Of a stretch of DNA of 64,000 nucleotides, positions 9,836 through 20,720 are shown piece after piece. The stretch is from Arion vulgaris (Eukaryota; Mollusca; Gastropoda; Stylommatophora; Arionidae), in NCBI GenBank assembly GCA_020796225.1, contig CM036753.1:76373865-76437864 (forward strand), written 5' to 3'. The position numbers and the translations under genes were made by a program. The first letter of the stretch is position 1. The number at the start of each line of letters is the position of its first letter. Below the pieces are notes generated by a model. The model searched no databases. It was given only the letters and a program-made list of their open reading frames with translations, and was not told where the DNA came from.

Positions 9836-10248
9836 AGTGTTAGTACGCTATACCATTATTTCTGTTTGATAGTGTATGCCTGTTTAGTATTTATAATAAT
9901 ACCTTTCCGTTTCTACTTAGTAGTATGTGCTGTACCGTATGTACTTCATAATGATGCGGTACACCGGTTGTACTTGATGGCTGTGCCGGTAGTGCTTATA
10001 CATGAAAACGAATCCAGTGAATATAAATTTGAACTAATTAATTCTTTCAACACCCGCGACTTCCTCTCTGTTTTTCCAATGGATTCCCGTTGAGAGCGAA
10101 CACGTGCGTGGCTTGTAGACAGAGATTTTATCTAACTGTGCGGTGAGGAAGCTAGGGGGAATGTGTAAAATAATTAAACACAAAGGAAAGAAGGAGATAT
10201 TTTAGAATTAGAAATTGGGGAACAAATGTAGTTGAAAGATGAAGGCTA
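9836..10248. other. Spacer without a recognised gene
   Basis: A 75-codon frame (9866-10093) begins with hydrophobic residues but has no homologue I recognise and no splice context. Confidence 0.4.
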
Positions 10249-10335
10249 ACGAGAGAGAGAGAGAGAGAGAGAGGGTTGTGTGAGAGAGAGGGAGAGAGTG
10301 AGAGAGCGATTGAGAGAGAGAGAGAGCGATTGAGT
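10249..10335. repeat. (GA)n microsatellite
   Basis: GAGAGA-rich tract interrupted by GGTTGTGT and GCGATT. Confidence 0.9.
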
Positions 10336-11224
10336 GAGGATATGAGTAACCAGGATTAGAAATATTGACTGATTACTTTCATTTTTGTAACACAATATTT
10401 TTAATATTTTTGTTTTCTGACAAAATGGGCAGACATGTTGAATAGTACAAAAGTAGAAGAAACATTCTTCTCATTCTAACCTCAGAGATGATAAATGTTT
10501 TACTCTTTTTCATATTGTGGAATAAGGAGAAGAAACATATATCATATATTTCAGCAGAATTCATATTCACATATACATATAAACTAACTCACAAATGAAG
10601 AAATTGGTGGGAGGGTAGATATCTGGATTATATATAACCTCTTGTGAAATGAAATAGCAGAAGTAAAATAAACATACAGAAGAACCACCCTTTCTCTCTG
10701 CATCAAGTAACAAAGCAGAACTAAAAATATTTTTTTTAATGTGTATAACTTATGCAGGTGAGGCAATTTATGTCATTTGATTTCAAAAATGCAGTTCTGG
10801 AAAGCTCACTACCCGGCAGACAAACTCTGGTTGGGAGGACTTCTTTCCCTGCGGAACAATTTTAATTGATTAAAAATGCCGAAGTATCTGCATTTCCCCT
10901 TACGAGACCGATAAACGATCCGCCATATTCCTCTTATTCGTGTCTGTTTTTTTAAAACATATTTGTCCAAAATAAACATTAACATAAAAAAAAAATTGTA
11001 CAAACGCTGATGTTGATAGGCATATAGACCTACCATCACACATCGCCCAAGATATTTGGGATCGACAGACAAAATGAGCAAATGGATGAGTGCTTGAGAT
11101 AGGTACCATCTTTTTTATTTTCCGTGCTTTCTGTTTTCAAAACATAAACATATATATACATATATATCTATATAAACAATGTTCAGACCTTAATCAATCG
11201 ATATCTTCGGCATATTCTCAGACT
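10336..11224. other. AT-rich spacer
   Basis: Several short minus-strand frames (60-90 codons) are hydrophobic and overlap one another in different frames; none shows a domain. A TATATACA tract lies at 11148-11175. Confidence 0.45.
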
Positions 11225-11530
11225 GAGATGGTATGCCAGAGTTTCAAATACAGACCCGTGGATAAGATAAGTACAAAAACCTATGATGACACATGGGGGT
11301 TAAGGGAGAAAATGGCGATCCTCGGACATATCATGCGGAGTTCACAGTCGAGTGTCAATAGACAAGCACTTGAGTGGGACCCGCAAGGAAGACGGAAAAT
11401 GGGACGTCCTAAACAGACCTGGAGATGGAGTCTACGTGAGGAACTGAAGGATGCTGCACTATCATAGGAAGCCATAAGGAAAACAGCAAGAGACTGGGAC
11501 AAATGACCAACAACTGTTGAGGCCCTTTAT
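11225..11530 (+). mobile_element. LINE C-terminal tail fragment
   Basis: The frame reads L-R-E-K-M-A-I-L-G-H-I-M-R-S, then A-L-E-W-D-P-Q-G-R-R-K-M-G-R-P-K-Q-T-W and A-R-D-W-D-K, which are hallmark tail motifs. It ends before an AT microsatellite at 11528. Confidence 0.85.
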
Positions 11531-11614
11531 ATATATATTAAATAAGACTTGAATGCCTTGGTTTGTGCATGGGACACTTGTGAGAACGTTTACATTTGGG
11601 AACAAAGACCTGAA

Positions 11615-12330
11615 GAAAATTCTTAACTATATACTTCTGTTTAGTGAGTAGCTAAGTAAAGCTATTTAGACTATACTTCTGTTTAGTGAGTAGCTAAGTA
11701 AAGCTATTTAAACTATACTTCTGTTTCGTGGGTGGCTAAGTAAAGCTATTTAAACTATACTTCTGTTTAGTGAGTAGCTAAGTAAAGCTATTTAAACTAT
11801 ATTTCTGTTTAGTGAGTAGCTAAGTAAAGCTATTTAGACTATACTTCTGTTTAGTGGGTAGCTAAGTAAAGCTATTTAAACTATATTTCTGTTTAGTGTA
11901 GCTAGTAAAGCTATTTAGACTATACTCTGTTTAGTGAGAGCTAAGAAGCTATTTAGACTATACTTCTGTTTAGTGGGTAGCTAAGCAAAGCTATTTAAAC
12001 TATACTTCTGTTTAGTGAGTAGCTAAGTCAAGCTATTTAAACTATTAAAAAACAACTTTAAACTATATTTAAATTATACTTCTGTTTAGTGGGTAGCTAA
12101 GTAAAACTATTTAGGCTATACTTCTGGCTAGTGGGTCGTTAAGTATAACTATTTAGGCTATATTCCTGTTTAGTAGGTAGACGAGTAGAACTATTTAATC
12201 TACACTTCTGGTTAGTGGGTCGTTAAGTAGAACTATTTAATCTACACTTCTGGTTAGTGGGTCGTTAAGTAGAACTATTGAATCTACACTTCTGGTTAGT
12301 GGGTCGCTAAGTAGTACTATTTAAATGATT
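11615..12330. repeat. Minisatellite, ~42-bp unit
   Basis: About 17 units built on ACTATACTTCTGTTTAGTG then AGTAGCTAAGTAAAGCTATTTA. Left units are nearly identical; the units after 12060 diverge to GGGTCGTTAAGTAGAACTA. Two units near 11890-11945 carry clustered short deletions. SINE B copy 2 closes the array. Confidence 0.92.
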
Positions 12331-12535
12331 TTTTTTTCCGATCCAGAAGCACTTGAGCTTTACAGCTCTTCGGCTCGGTGCCATGGACATCGTAACCCTT
12401 CGGTTCGGTGCCACGAACACCGTAAATCTGGGGAATCTGTGGCTTTTTCTGCCATCCCGCGGAATTGAATCCACACACACAGAGGGATAGTCACCCGTAG
12501 TCCAACGCGCTACGAACACGCTGGGCAGACGGGCG
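12331..12535 (-). mobile_element. tRNA-derived SINE family B, copy 2
   Basis: Minus-strand SINE B, with tail at the left (CCGATCCAGAAGCACTTGAG) and head at the right (CCAACGCGCTACGAACACG). Perfect 12-bp target-site duplication ATTTAAATGATT at 12319-12330 and 12536-12547; the left copy is in the last unit of the 42-bp minisatellite. Confidence 0.93.
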
Positions 12536-12547
12536 ATTTAAATGATT

Positions 12548-13389
12548 AAAGAACCCTTGTCATAACTGTAGCCTTGTGTACTCATTGGTCTTGTTTTTCC
12601 GCTGAAGTAAAAAATTTTTTTTTTAAACTGACTTTTCATGGATTTGAACTATAGTCCTCTAGGCTGAGAGATGGTATCATATACTCCCGACAAATAGCTA
12701 ATCTTGCATTGGTAAAACATGAATAACGAGAGCCCGAAATGTGTCAAGCGTTCAGTCCTTTCAACATCTTAGCATCCTTCTTAATCCACGTATATCTCCA
12801 ACTAGTCGTATGTACCAACTTTATGAATATTTCTGCAGTTAAGGGATACCACTTACGGATCTAGAGATTCACCTGCAACAGTAAGAAAGTCAGACATAAT
12901 CTGCTACAGTTTTTCACGGACAGATGTGGAAGCGAGTTTTAATCATCTTCAGTTATCCTGTTGAGAAGAAATCAATCAAGCATATGTCAAACGGTGTGCA
13001 GTAACTTTTGTTGTGACAGAAAGTATTCTTGTTTCGTTGTAAAGTGGTATTGTTTTTACATTGTGTAAAATGATATTACGTTTACAACGTTTAAAGTGGT
13101 ATTGCTCTAACAATGTGTAAAGTGATACTCTTTTTTTAATATGTAATGTAGTACTGCTGTCAATGTTTGTAACTTAGAAATGCAATTACGAAAAAAATGT
13201 CCTGTAGTTTTTTTCAGAACTTAGAGTAGGAAGGAAGTGCTTGTTACTTCAAATGTATATTCGCTATTGTGAAGGTGGTAGGATGGCCTATTCTTTTCTT
13301 CATGTGTGGAGCGTCGATTATGGGATTATATATGCTATTCAAAGCATACTCCAATTAATACAGCAACAGTTATCATAGTCAAAATATCG
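12548..13389. other. Spacer with a short repeated segment
   Basis: Mostly AT-rich. Around 13010-13150 there are loose repeats of AAGTGGTATTGTTTTACA. The piece at 13262-13335 (GGTGGTAGGATGGCCTATTC) recurs at 38.71 kb and 48.64 kb and may be a small unclassified SINE. Confidence 0.5.
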
Positions 13390-13840
13390 TTCGATTGATT
13401 AGTCAATAAGTGATTGATTGATAGGACCATCATCACTGCACTTCGCTAAGTAACCATGTGTACTTCGATCTCTTTCTCACACACGAAGATCTCAACGTCA
13501 GTACACAAGGTACCTAGCCCGATGTGCACCGATGTAGTTTTAGAAGACGTGAAAATATTTTATAAGAATTTTTTTCTTTTTCTAATGAATTTTGCCCGGT
13601 CAGCGGCTTGCTAGCCTGCTCTTCTCAATTTTGAACTGCCAATGGTTCTTTTAGGTGCTCAACTTTAACACAGGACCTACGATTTATAGTCCGTCTCGGA
13701 AAGGACTATGAACTCGATCTCCCCACACTAAGATCAGAGATCTCTGGAAAAATGTCCCGATGATTCCATTGGAAGCGAATCGAGTACCTTTAGAACGAGA
13801 ATAAAACACCTAACCTCTAAGCCACATCTAAGCCCCCAAC
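13390..13840 (-). mobile_element. tRNA-derived SINE family H, copy 2
   Basis: Inverted copy of the repeat at 1520-1963: tail at the left (GATAGGACCATCATCACTGC), body with AGATCTCTGGAAAAATGTCC, and B-box-like sequence GTACTCGATTCGCTTCC on the minus strand. The A-box-like TGGCTTAGAGGTTAGGTG on the minus strand lies in the first unit of the 46-bp minisatellite that follows. Confidence 0.8.
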
Positions 13841-14717
13841 ATGGGAATAAAACACCTAACCTCTTAGCCACATCTAAGCCCCCAACATGAGAATAAAACA
13901 CCTAACCTCTAAGCCACATCTAAGCCCCCAACATGAGAATAAAACACCTAGCCTCTAAGCCACATCTAAGCCACCAACATGAGAATAAAACACCTAGCCT
14001 CTAAGCCACATCTAAGCCCCCAACATGAGAATAAAACACCTAGCCTCTAAGCCACATCTAAGCCCCGAACATGAGAATAAAACACCTAACCTCTAAGCCA
14101 CATCTAAGCCCCCAACATGAGAATAAAACACCTAACCTCTAAGCCACATCTAAGGCCCCAACATGAGAATAAAACACCTAACCTCTAACCCACATCTAAG
14201 CCCCCAACATGAGAATAAAACACCTAACCTCTAAGCCACATCTAAGCCCCCAACATGAGAATAAAACACCTAACCTCTAAGCCACATCTAAGTCCCCAAC
14301 ATAAGAATAAAACACCTAACCTCTAAGCCACATCTAAGCCCCCAACATGAGAATAAAACACCTAACCTCTAAGCCACATCTAAGCCCCCAACATGAGAAT
14401 AAAACACCTAACCTCTTAGCCACATCTAAGCCCCCAACATGAGAATAAAACACCTAACCTCTTAGCCACATCTAAGCCCCCAACATGAGAATAAAACACC
14501 TAACCTCTAAGCCACATCTAAGCCCCCAACATGAGAATAAAACACCTAACCTCTAAGCCACATCTAAGCCCCCAACATGGGAATAAAACACCTAACCTCT
14601 AAGCCACATCTAAGCCCCCAACATGGGAATAAAACACCTAACCTCTAAGCCACATCTAAGCCCCCAACATGGGAATAAAACACCAAACTTCTAAGCCACA
14701 TCTAAGCCCCCAACATT
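13796..14717. repeat. 46-bp minisatellite derived from a SINE head
   Basis: About 20 tandem copies of a 46-bp unit containing AATAAAACACCTAACCTCTA then AGCCACATCTAAGCCCCCAA. The first unit is continuous with SINE H copy 2 and contains that SINE's A-box region (minus strand TGGCTTAGAGGTTAGGTG). Units differ only by single substitutions such as CCTAGCC and CTCTTAG. There are no unique spacers, so it is not a CRISPR-like array. Confidence 0.93.
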
Positions 14718-15782
14718 CTAGTCAATGAAATACATGCTATTATATTTTAAAGCAACATAGACTATATTCAAGACAGCTAATGTTAACCTAGTCAACACAT
14801 ATTAGGAATGACTTAAGTCAAACTTACTTTAATCATGGCATCAAATTTGTGTTGCTCAAGAACACCATCATTAGTCCATGACACCATGAATATTTCATTA
14901 TTCGAGTTGGATTTTCGTTTGGAGAAGAATGGATGGAACGTTCAATTGATTCCGAATTCATGATCCTCTTGCACGTACACAGCTGTGACCAACAATCAAT
15001 TTCTTGTTTGTCCGTTCTATTTTAATACAAGACAACTAAAAATTAGTAACAGAAAAATATTAGCATTAAGGTTTTGTCGATTTATGTTATATAAATATGT
15101 GTGTGTTTGTGTGTATCAGAAAAACGTATCACCCGAACATACAACTCTAGAATAATACATTTGAACGTAATAAAATACATGCAGAAATTTGTGGATAATC
15201 ACGACTATTTTCAACTTAAGATTTATTACTTCTATGAGTACTTTGTCTTTACGTATTTCGATATTTTCAACTTGTAAGGGATTTCTTATTTACCAATTTA
15301 CGAGTAATTAAGTTGGTTACAAAATTTTTAAATTTCATAACATATTTAACAAGTCATTTTACTAGGTTGTTGATCAGGAGCAACAGTAATGTTAAAATTT
15401 AACACCATTTGTGAACGGAGAAAATAAACTAAAAAGTCGGTTCAAATTGTGTTTGCTTATCAAATCACACGAGACAATTTTAGTTTGCATCATCAACACG
15501 CGCCAAATTAGTGCAATTGAAAAGACATCATAAAAAGTGCTCATCCAAAGTAAAAATAATTAAAAGATGTGATTGTGAACGCTGGTAATACACAAAATCA
15601 CAACAAGGTAGTCCATAATGAGCAAGTAATTTGTGATTATGGAATTTTGTTTATGATTGTTTTTCTATCAATGCAAACATTACTTTCTTAAAAAAACATT
15701 GTATGTAACATATCAAGAAATATAAAATTTATACATACAAGAACGTACATCTCAATCGCAGCTGGGTAGTGATGTTAGTTTA
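14718..15782. other. AT-rich spacer
   Basis: No gene, RNA or repeat family recognised. A short TGTGTGTTTGTGTGT tract lies near 15100. Confidence 0.5.
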
Positions 15783-16479
15783 TCTACTACGAGTATATAT
15801 ATAAAAATGGATGTTTGTCTGTTTGTTTGTTACCTATAGACTCGAAAACTACTGAACAGATTTAGCTGAAATTTACAGGATATGTTTGTTTTGATGTAGG
15901 GATGCTACTTGTCATAGTTTGAAATTGGTAGCGCTGAAGCTTTTAGAAAAATTCTAAAAAATCGAAAACACGCTAATTTCATCGAGAGTTTCTAAGTTTG
16001 TTTACAATTTGCTATGAACGTTTCCAGAAGTCTACGGTATACACATTAATATATACACAAGATTCGATGACGTATGTTTTAAAACTATGGAGTCCTCGAT
16101 CACTTTCATAGCATAAAATAATCGTTTCAAGGCAATTTTACAAACAAGCTGAAGTTAAATTACGCAATCCAGGTTTGTTTCTTTAAAGGATTTCTACTCA
16201 TTTCGAATCATGATAAGAGAAATATCAACTGGGACGCGACATTAGTAGCAATGAAGCAGTATGTCAACTGGGACGCGACATTAGTAGAAATGAAGCAGTA
16301 TATCAACTGGGACGCGACATTAGTAGAAATGAAGCAGTATATCAACTGGGACGCGACATTAGTAGAAATGAAGCAGTATATCAACTGGGACGCGACGTTA
16401 GTAGCAATGAAGCAGTATATCAACTGGGACGTAATTCAATTTTTTGTTTGAGGCGTAGCACGCGCGCAGGGTACATCTA

Positions 16480-16480
<1 letters not shown>
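15783..16480 (+). mobile_element. Non-autonomous Helitron with internal tandem repeat
   Basis: Starts with TC after A (TCTACTACGAGTATATATAT), followed by AAAATGGATGTTTGTCTG and ACTGAACAGATTTAGCTGAA, a lead commonly seen in invertebrate Helitrons. It ends ACATCTAG followed by T, the expected CTAG|T terminus, after a GC-rich segment GGCGTAGCACGCGCGCAGGG. No Rep/helicase is encoded. No target duplication is expected for this class, and none was seen. Confidence 0.75.
16217..16440. repeat. 39-bp tandem repeat inside the Helitron
   Basis: Between five and six copies of a unit containing ATCAACTGGGACGCGACATT then AGTAGAAATGAAGCAGTAT. The period equals 13 codons and the unit has no stop in one frame on each strand, which creates overlapping repeat-encoded open frames on both strands. 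A position just upstream of the 3' end fits the central arrays of mollusc Helitron-like elements. Confidence 0.92.

Positions 16481-16551
<71 letters not shown>
16480..16551. repeat. (TA)n microsatellite
   Basis: About 35 uninterrupted TA units immediately 3' of the Helitron terminus. Confidence 0.97.
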
Positions 16552-16553
<2 letters not shown>

Positions 16554-17451
16554 TTCATGTATATGAATTCGCATATTTTTTAAAGACGAAGTTAAGCAAG
16601 TCCTAAGCACTTCGAAGCTAAGAGTAATGTAACATAGGTAAAGTTATATTACTACTATAATGAGTTAAAAGCATCTTGCCACAATTTGTCGAGTAATATA
16701 AATTGTGTAATATTTAAATAACGTATTACAAATAATATTTGACATACTGATCCTTGCATAGTGTTCAGCTTAATATTACTTTGATTGATTTGTAAAGTAC
16801 TCTTGATGCACTGCTATTGATTTTGCTTTGGTCACTCTTGTTCCTCTTGTTGGTTTCTGTTTTGAGCCAAGTGTTTTGCTTTGGTTGTTGTGTTGTTGTA
16901 TTGTTTGTAAAAAATGTTGTCGTTCAATGTACTTCTTTGTCATTCTAGTGCTCTAAGATTATATTTACTATTTTTTTGAGCTTCATTCTCATGAGCATGT
17001 GATTGAGCTTCATTCTCATGAGACGTCGAAAGCATTTAATTCTTGATATGTCTACACCTATATCTTAGACAAGAATCCTGTTTGACGCTGATAGCAAAGG
17101 ATTGGTTTTCTTGAAGCGTGTACTTTGCAAAAATATCAGACTTAATCACAGAGTGTCTGAAGACTTTTACTATATAGTCACTTCTTTAGCTTCCTCATTA
17201 CCGCTGTTCTAGCATTTCTTAATTGCTTGTTGCACAGTTATCTTGGTCGTCACTTGTCTCAGGAGACATGATCGACCACTAACTTTCTCTAACCCGCAGT
17301 GACAATGTCATAAAAATATTTTAGTGACCGAAATGTGATATTGTCTATGAGATAATATTCGTCAATGTTCAGGTCTTGTAGGAAGAATATTTGTTTTTCT
17401 TCTTTGTCCAGTGACCTCTGAATATTTTTGTTATCACATATGACTGTTTCG
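16552..17451. other. AT-rich spacer
   Basis: GAGCTTCATTCTCATGAG is repeated in tandem near 16980-17020. A 62-codon minus-strand frame at 17289-17477 has no recognised motif. Confidence 0.45.
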
Positions 17452-17926
17452 ATCGCCCGAGTGGTTACAGGGGCCAAAATTTGAGGTATATAGAATTATT
17501 TTTTTTCGATCCAGAAGCACTTGAGCTTTTCAGCTCTTCGGCTCGGTGCCATGGACATCGAACCCTTCGGTTCGGTGCCACGAATACCGTAAATCTGGGA
17601 AATATGTGGCTTTTTTCTACCATCTCGCGGAATTAAACCCGCACACACAGAGGGATAGTCACACGTAGTCCAACGCGCTACGAACACGCTGGGCAGACGG
17701 GCAGGTATATAAAGTTAAACCACTATTAAATGCCACGCATGTCGCAAGAGACGACTAAGGAGGTTTGATGAAATCGGATGCATGTGTCCTAAACGTGTAG
17801 AAGTCTATGCGTTTAGGGGCCTACCAAACCAATGTGCAACGTATACACGTTTTTGGCAAAGATCAAAGAGTAATTAAAATTGGTCGTAAAGGAACGAACG
17901 CAAAGAAGAAGAAGAAGACTGTTTCA
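17452..17926 (+). mobile_element. tRNA-like SINE family E, copy 1, split by SINE B
   Basis: The head GCCCGAGTGGTTACAGGGGC resembles a tRNA A-box region. After the inserted SINE B it resumes with CCACTATTAAATGCCACGCA, GTGTCCTAAACGTGTAGAAG, TATGCGTTTAGGGGCC and a (GAA)n tail. The intact copy at 47008-47260 shows the same sequence without the interruption. Confidence 0.85.
17499..17703 (-). mobile_element. tRNA-derived SINE family B, copy 3, nested in SINE E
   Basis: Minus-strand SINE B. The 14-base flanks GGTATATAGAATTA (17485-17498) and GGTATATAAAGTTA (17704-17717) match at 12 positions, consistent with a target-site duplication inside SINE E. Confidence 0.9.
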
Positions 17927-18368
17927 ATGTTATCGATACAGGAAATTTGCATGCCCTTAGAATTTGGGGCATTGGTCCAAGTATATTGTTGATCAGTGTC
18001 TGCTTGCTTCTCATAGTAATAGTTTTTTAATGCATTAGTAATGATGATGATTGCTTTGCTACTTGTGTGCTTTCTGATTTCGTGATTTAATATCTGTCAA
18101 TTCTTCCATTCTGTTCTTTTTTTCCATGTACTTGAATTATATTATCCACTTGAGTTTGATGAAGCTGACGTGGAGAATACGTAGTTCCACTGATTGCAAT
18201 ATATCTGTTTTTGATGTGCCAATCTTTCATGGTCTGTTGGTCACAAGATCAACCCAGCACACGTTTTTAATGTTGTTTTATATTATTTTTTGTAAGATAT
18301 ACTATTTTGTCTGTGATCGCAAGTAACGTGTAACAATGCTTCCACAATATTTATAATTTTATCAACAG
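17927..18368 (+). other. Probable intron upstream of the ARID3-like exon
   Basis: AT-rich DNA that ends at TTTATCAACAG, a plausible 3' splice site directly before the coding exon. In-frame stop TAA at 18354 shows that the exon frame does not extend leftwards without splicing. Short frames here are not supported. Confidence 0.5.
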
Positions 18369-19235
18369 ACCAACGGTAACAGCATGGAATCTGAACAAGA
18401 ATCGGATGCTCTCAGCGAAACAGGTGATGTCATGTCAGATATTAACACAGACAAACTGGATATGGCAGATCGAATACTGTATGAGAAACTGAAACAACAA
18501 GAGAGGGAGGAGAGAGAAGAAATTGAGAGAGAACTTCAGGAACACGAAGAAGTTTTAGCTCTTCACAATAATCAGCTTCGTGTCAAAGAGAAAGAGAGAA
18601 TTCTTGCACAAGATCGCATGCAACAGAGATGTGATCGTGAACTAGATTTGAGTCGATCGAACTCAAATAAACCTATCTCCACTCACAACGGTATCACTAA
18701 CTCTAACAACGCCATCAACGGTGGCAGCAACACTGCAAACAGCATTATCGGAAATAGCAGCAATAGTGGTGGTATTGACAACAAAGTACTGGTTTCCAGC
18801 AGCATTAACAATCGCAACAGTATCATTAATAGTAACAGCAGCAGCGGAGCAAGTGGTGGGTTAGTCAAAGGTGTCGTAGACACTAACGGTGACATGAGTA
18901 AATTTCTAACAGAGGACTTCAGAGCACATTTACACAGTAGTGCGAACTTCTTGTCCTCATTCCATTTGGGGCATCCTCTAGCTCATGCCCACTTAGCGCT
19001 AGGAGGACATCTTTTGGGTAGAGACTTGAAGGGTTTGGAGGGAATAAATCCTTTTCATCCAATTATGGCTAGTCACAGTGCTTTTCCAAGTCCACCTTCA
19101 CCAGCTGAACGTTGTCCACCATCATCAACCACACCAAATTCACAAGCGGACAGTCTTCAACCTTCACCATCACCCGATGATCCTAACGGAGAGAATAGAT
19201 CACACAACTGGACGTTCGAGGAACAGTTCAAACAG
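18369..19235 (+). CDS. ARID3: ARID3/dead ringer-like transcription factor, N-terminal coding exon (partial)
   Basis: The exon has a possible acceptor AG at 18367-18368; the first ATG is at 18384, with codons from 18369 also open. From the ATG to 19235 it encodes 284 residues. Visible parts: an acidic start; a long charged, probably coiled-coil helix (about residues 28-85, rich in E/R/K/Q); an Asn/Ser/Gly-rich linker (about 95-165); a His/Leu-rich segment with H-L-G-H-P-L-A-H-A-H-L-A (about 190-212); and a Pro/Ser stretch. It ends N-W-T-F-E-E-Q-F-K-Q, the opening of the ARID DNA-binding domain of the ARID3/retained family (vertebrate form W-T-Y-E-E-Q-F-K-Q-L-Y-E). Family members bind AT-rich DNA in the nucleus and regulate developmental genes. 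The remaining ARID and C-terminal REKLES parts would lie on later exons that I could not find in this window. The family call rests mainly on the last ten residues, the exon boundary placement and the general composition. Confidence 0.75.
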
Positions 19236-19247
19236 GTACAGGTACAT
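19234..19247 (+). other. Tandem 5' splice donors at the end of the ARID3-like exon
   Basis: Two donor GTs lie six bases apart (19236 and 19242) in AGGTACAGGTACAT. Using the first ends the exon at F-K-Q; using the second adds codons GTA CAG (Val-Gln). Both keep frame. Reading through gives 23 further codons and a stop at about 19305. Confidence 0.65.
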
Positions 19248-19279
19248 GCCATTTTATTATCTTTTTATATAGGGATTCA

Positions 19280-20560
19280 ACAATATCTGTACACAATATT
19301 AACATGACAATTGAAGACATTACTAATATGAGTATAACAAATTAAGAAACTATTAATATGTTCAATGAAATCTTTATTAATACAAGATAGGAAGACAATA
19401 TTAATTTGATAAATGAAGAAAATATTCTTTTTTCTTTCCTTTTCTCTAATCCTGTTTCGACCCACAACGTCAGAATAAGAAGAGATTTCTAGAACGAGAT
19501 TTTGTGTGCGCTTCATAAACAATATTTTTCATCGCCTCTGTTATCTCTGATGTCCACCGTTTCAGTGAACGACCTTTTGCTTTGTATCCACTGTATCGAA
19601 GTAGCATTGCTCTTTGAGACGCACTATCTGTTGGTAAAATGCTTATGTGACAGAACCATTTAATTTGTTGTTTCTTGATGAAGTTCAGTACTGATGTTGC
19701 ACCCATTTTTTCCTGACGTTTCTTTTCTAAAATGGCCTCTTCTTGGTACTCCTAGCATTCTACGTAGACAACGTCATCTTTGTTTTGACTAGTTTTCTTC
19801 AATCATTTGGTTTCAGCGTCCAGGAAGTATTAATATGTTCAATTTGGACAATATTAATACGAACAAAGAAAAGAATACTATAAAGACCAATATAGATAAA
19901 ATTATTACAGCCAAAAACAGACAATAGTAATACATTAAAAGTAATTAATATTAATGTGATCAATACATGCAATATTAACGTGACCAATGCTGGCAATATT
20001 AATTTGACAATATAGACATTAATATGACAAATGGAGATATTACTATTGCAAATACGGACACAATTAATATGACAAATACGAACAATATTCTCGTACTATG
20101 GCAAATACATACACTATTATCATAGCAGTTGAAGACAAGATTAGTGCTATCAACGCAGATTATGTTAATGTGACAAATAGGAACCATATTCATGCGACCA
20201 ATACTAAATATTTATGCTACCAAAACAGACAATATTACTTTGACACACACAAACAATATTAATATGACACATACAGATAATATTACTTTGACACAAACAA
20301 ATAATATTACTTTAAAACATACAGATAATATCAGTTTGAAACATACAATAATACTTTAACACACATACAATATTACTTTAACACTACAGACAATATTACT
20401 TTAACACATACAAAAATATTACTTTGACACATAGAGACAATATTACTTTGACACACACAGACAATATTACTTTGATACACACAGATAATATTATTCGATG
20501 CAATGCAGATAATATTACTTTGATACACACAGACAATATTACTTTGGCACATAGTTAAAA
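19280..20560. repeat. Minisatellite, ~24-bp unit, with a divergence gradient
   Basis: Units of the type AATATTAATATGACAAATAC on the left become AATATTACTTTGACACACAC on the right. Left units (before 19430 and 19830-20170) are heavily diverged; right units (20220-20560) are much more regular. A LINE fragment interrupts the array at 19428-19765. Confidence 0.8.
19428..19765 (-). mobile_element. LINE C-terminal tail fragment inside the minisatellite
   Basis: The minus frame reads Q-Q-I-K-W-F-C-H-I-S, then G-Y-K-A-K-G-R-S-L-K-R-W-T-S-E-I-T-E and Y-E-A-H-T-K-S-R-S-R. A second copy of this tail lies at 43.80-43.99 kb, also minus. Confidence 0.8.
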
Positions 20561-20561
20561 A

Positions 20562-20720
20562 GTTAATTGCATATCCTTTACAGGACTTTGCAAATCAACC
20601 CCAGCTTTTAAACGCTGTTGTGATTTTTCTAGGCAGTGTTACGTTCAGTAGTTTGCTATTGCTTTCTGAACGGGTGGTGCCATCGTCCTTTTGTAAAAAT
20701 CTACGCGAAACAATTTGCCA
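20562..20720 (-). mobile_element. SINE family D, copy 1 (left arm of an inverted pair)
   Basis: Minus-strand SINE D body: CATATCCTTTACAGGAC, GATTTTTCTAGGCAGTG, CGTTCAGTAGTTTGCTATTG and TTCTGAACGGGTGGTGCC. Its sequence is the reverse complement of 21010-21148 with few differences, including family-atypical AACCCCAGCTTTTAAACGC. Confidence 0.85.

Noticed and set aside
13796..14717. Regular direct repeats resembling a CRISPR array
   Set aside because: The units are directly abutting with no unique spacers, and the surrounding DNA is animal nuclear.
16208..16451. Open frames on both strands with a 13-residue repeat
   Set aside because: Produced by a 39-bp tandem repeat inside a Helitron; no evidence of translation.
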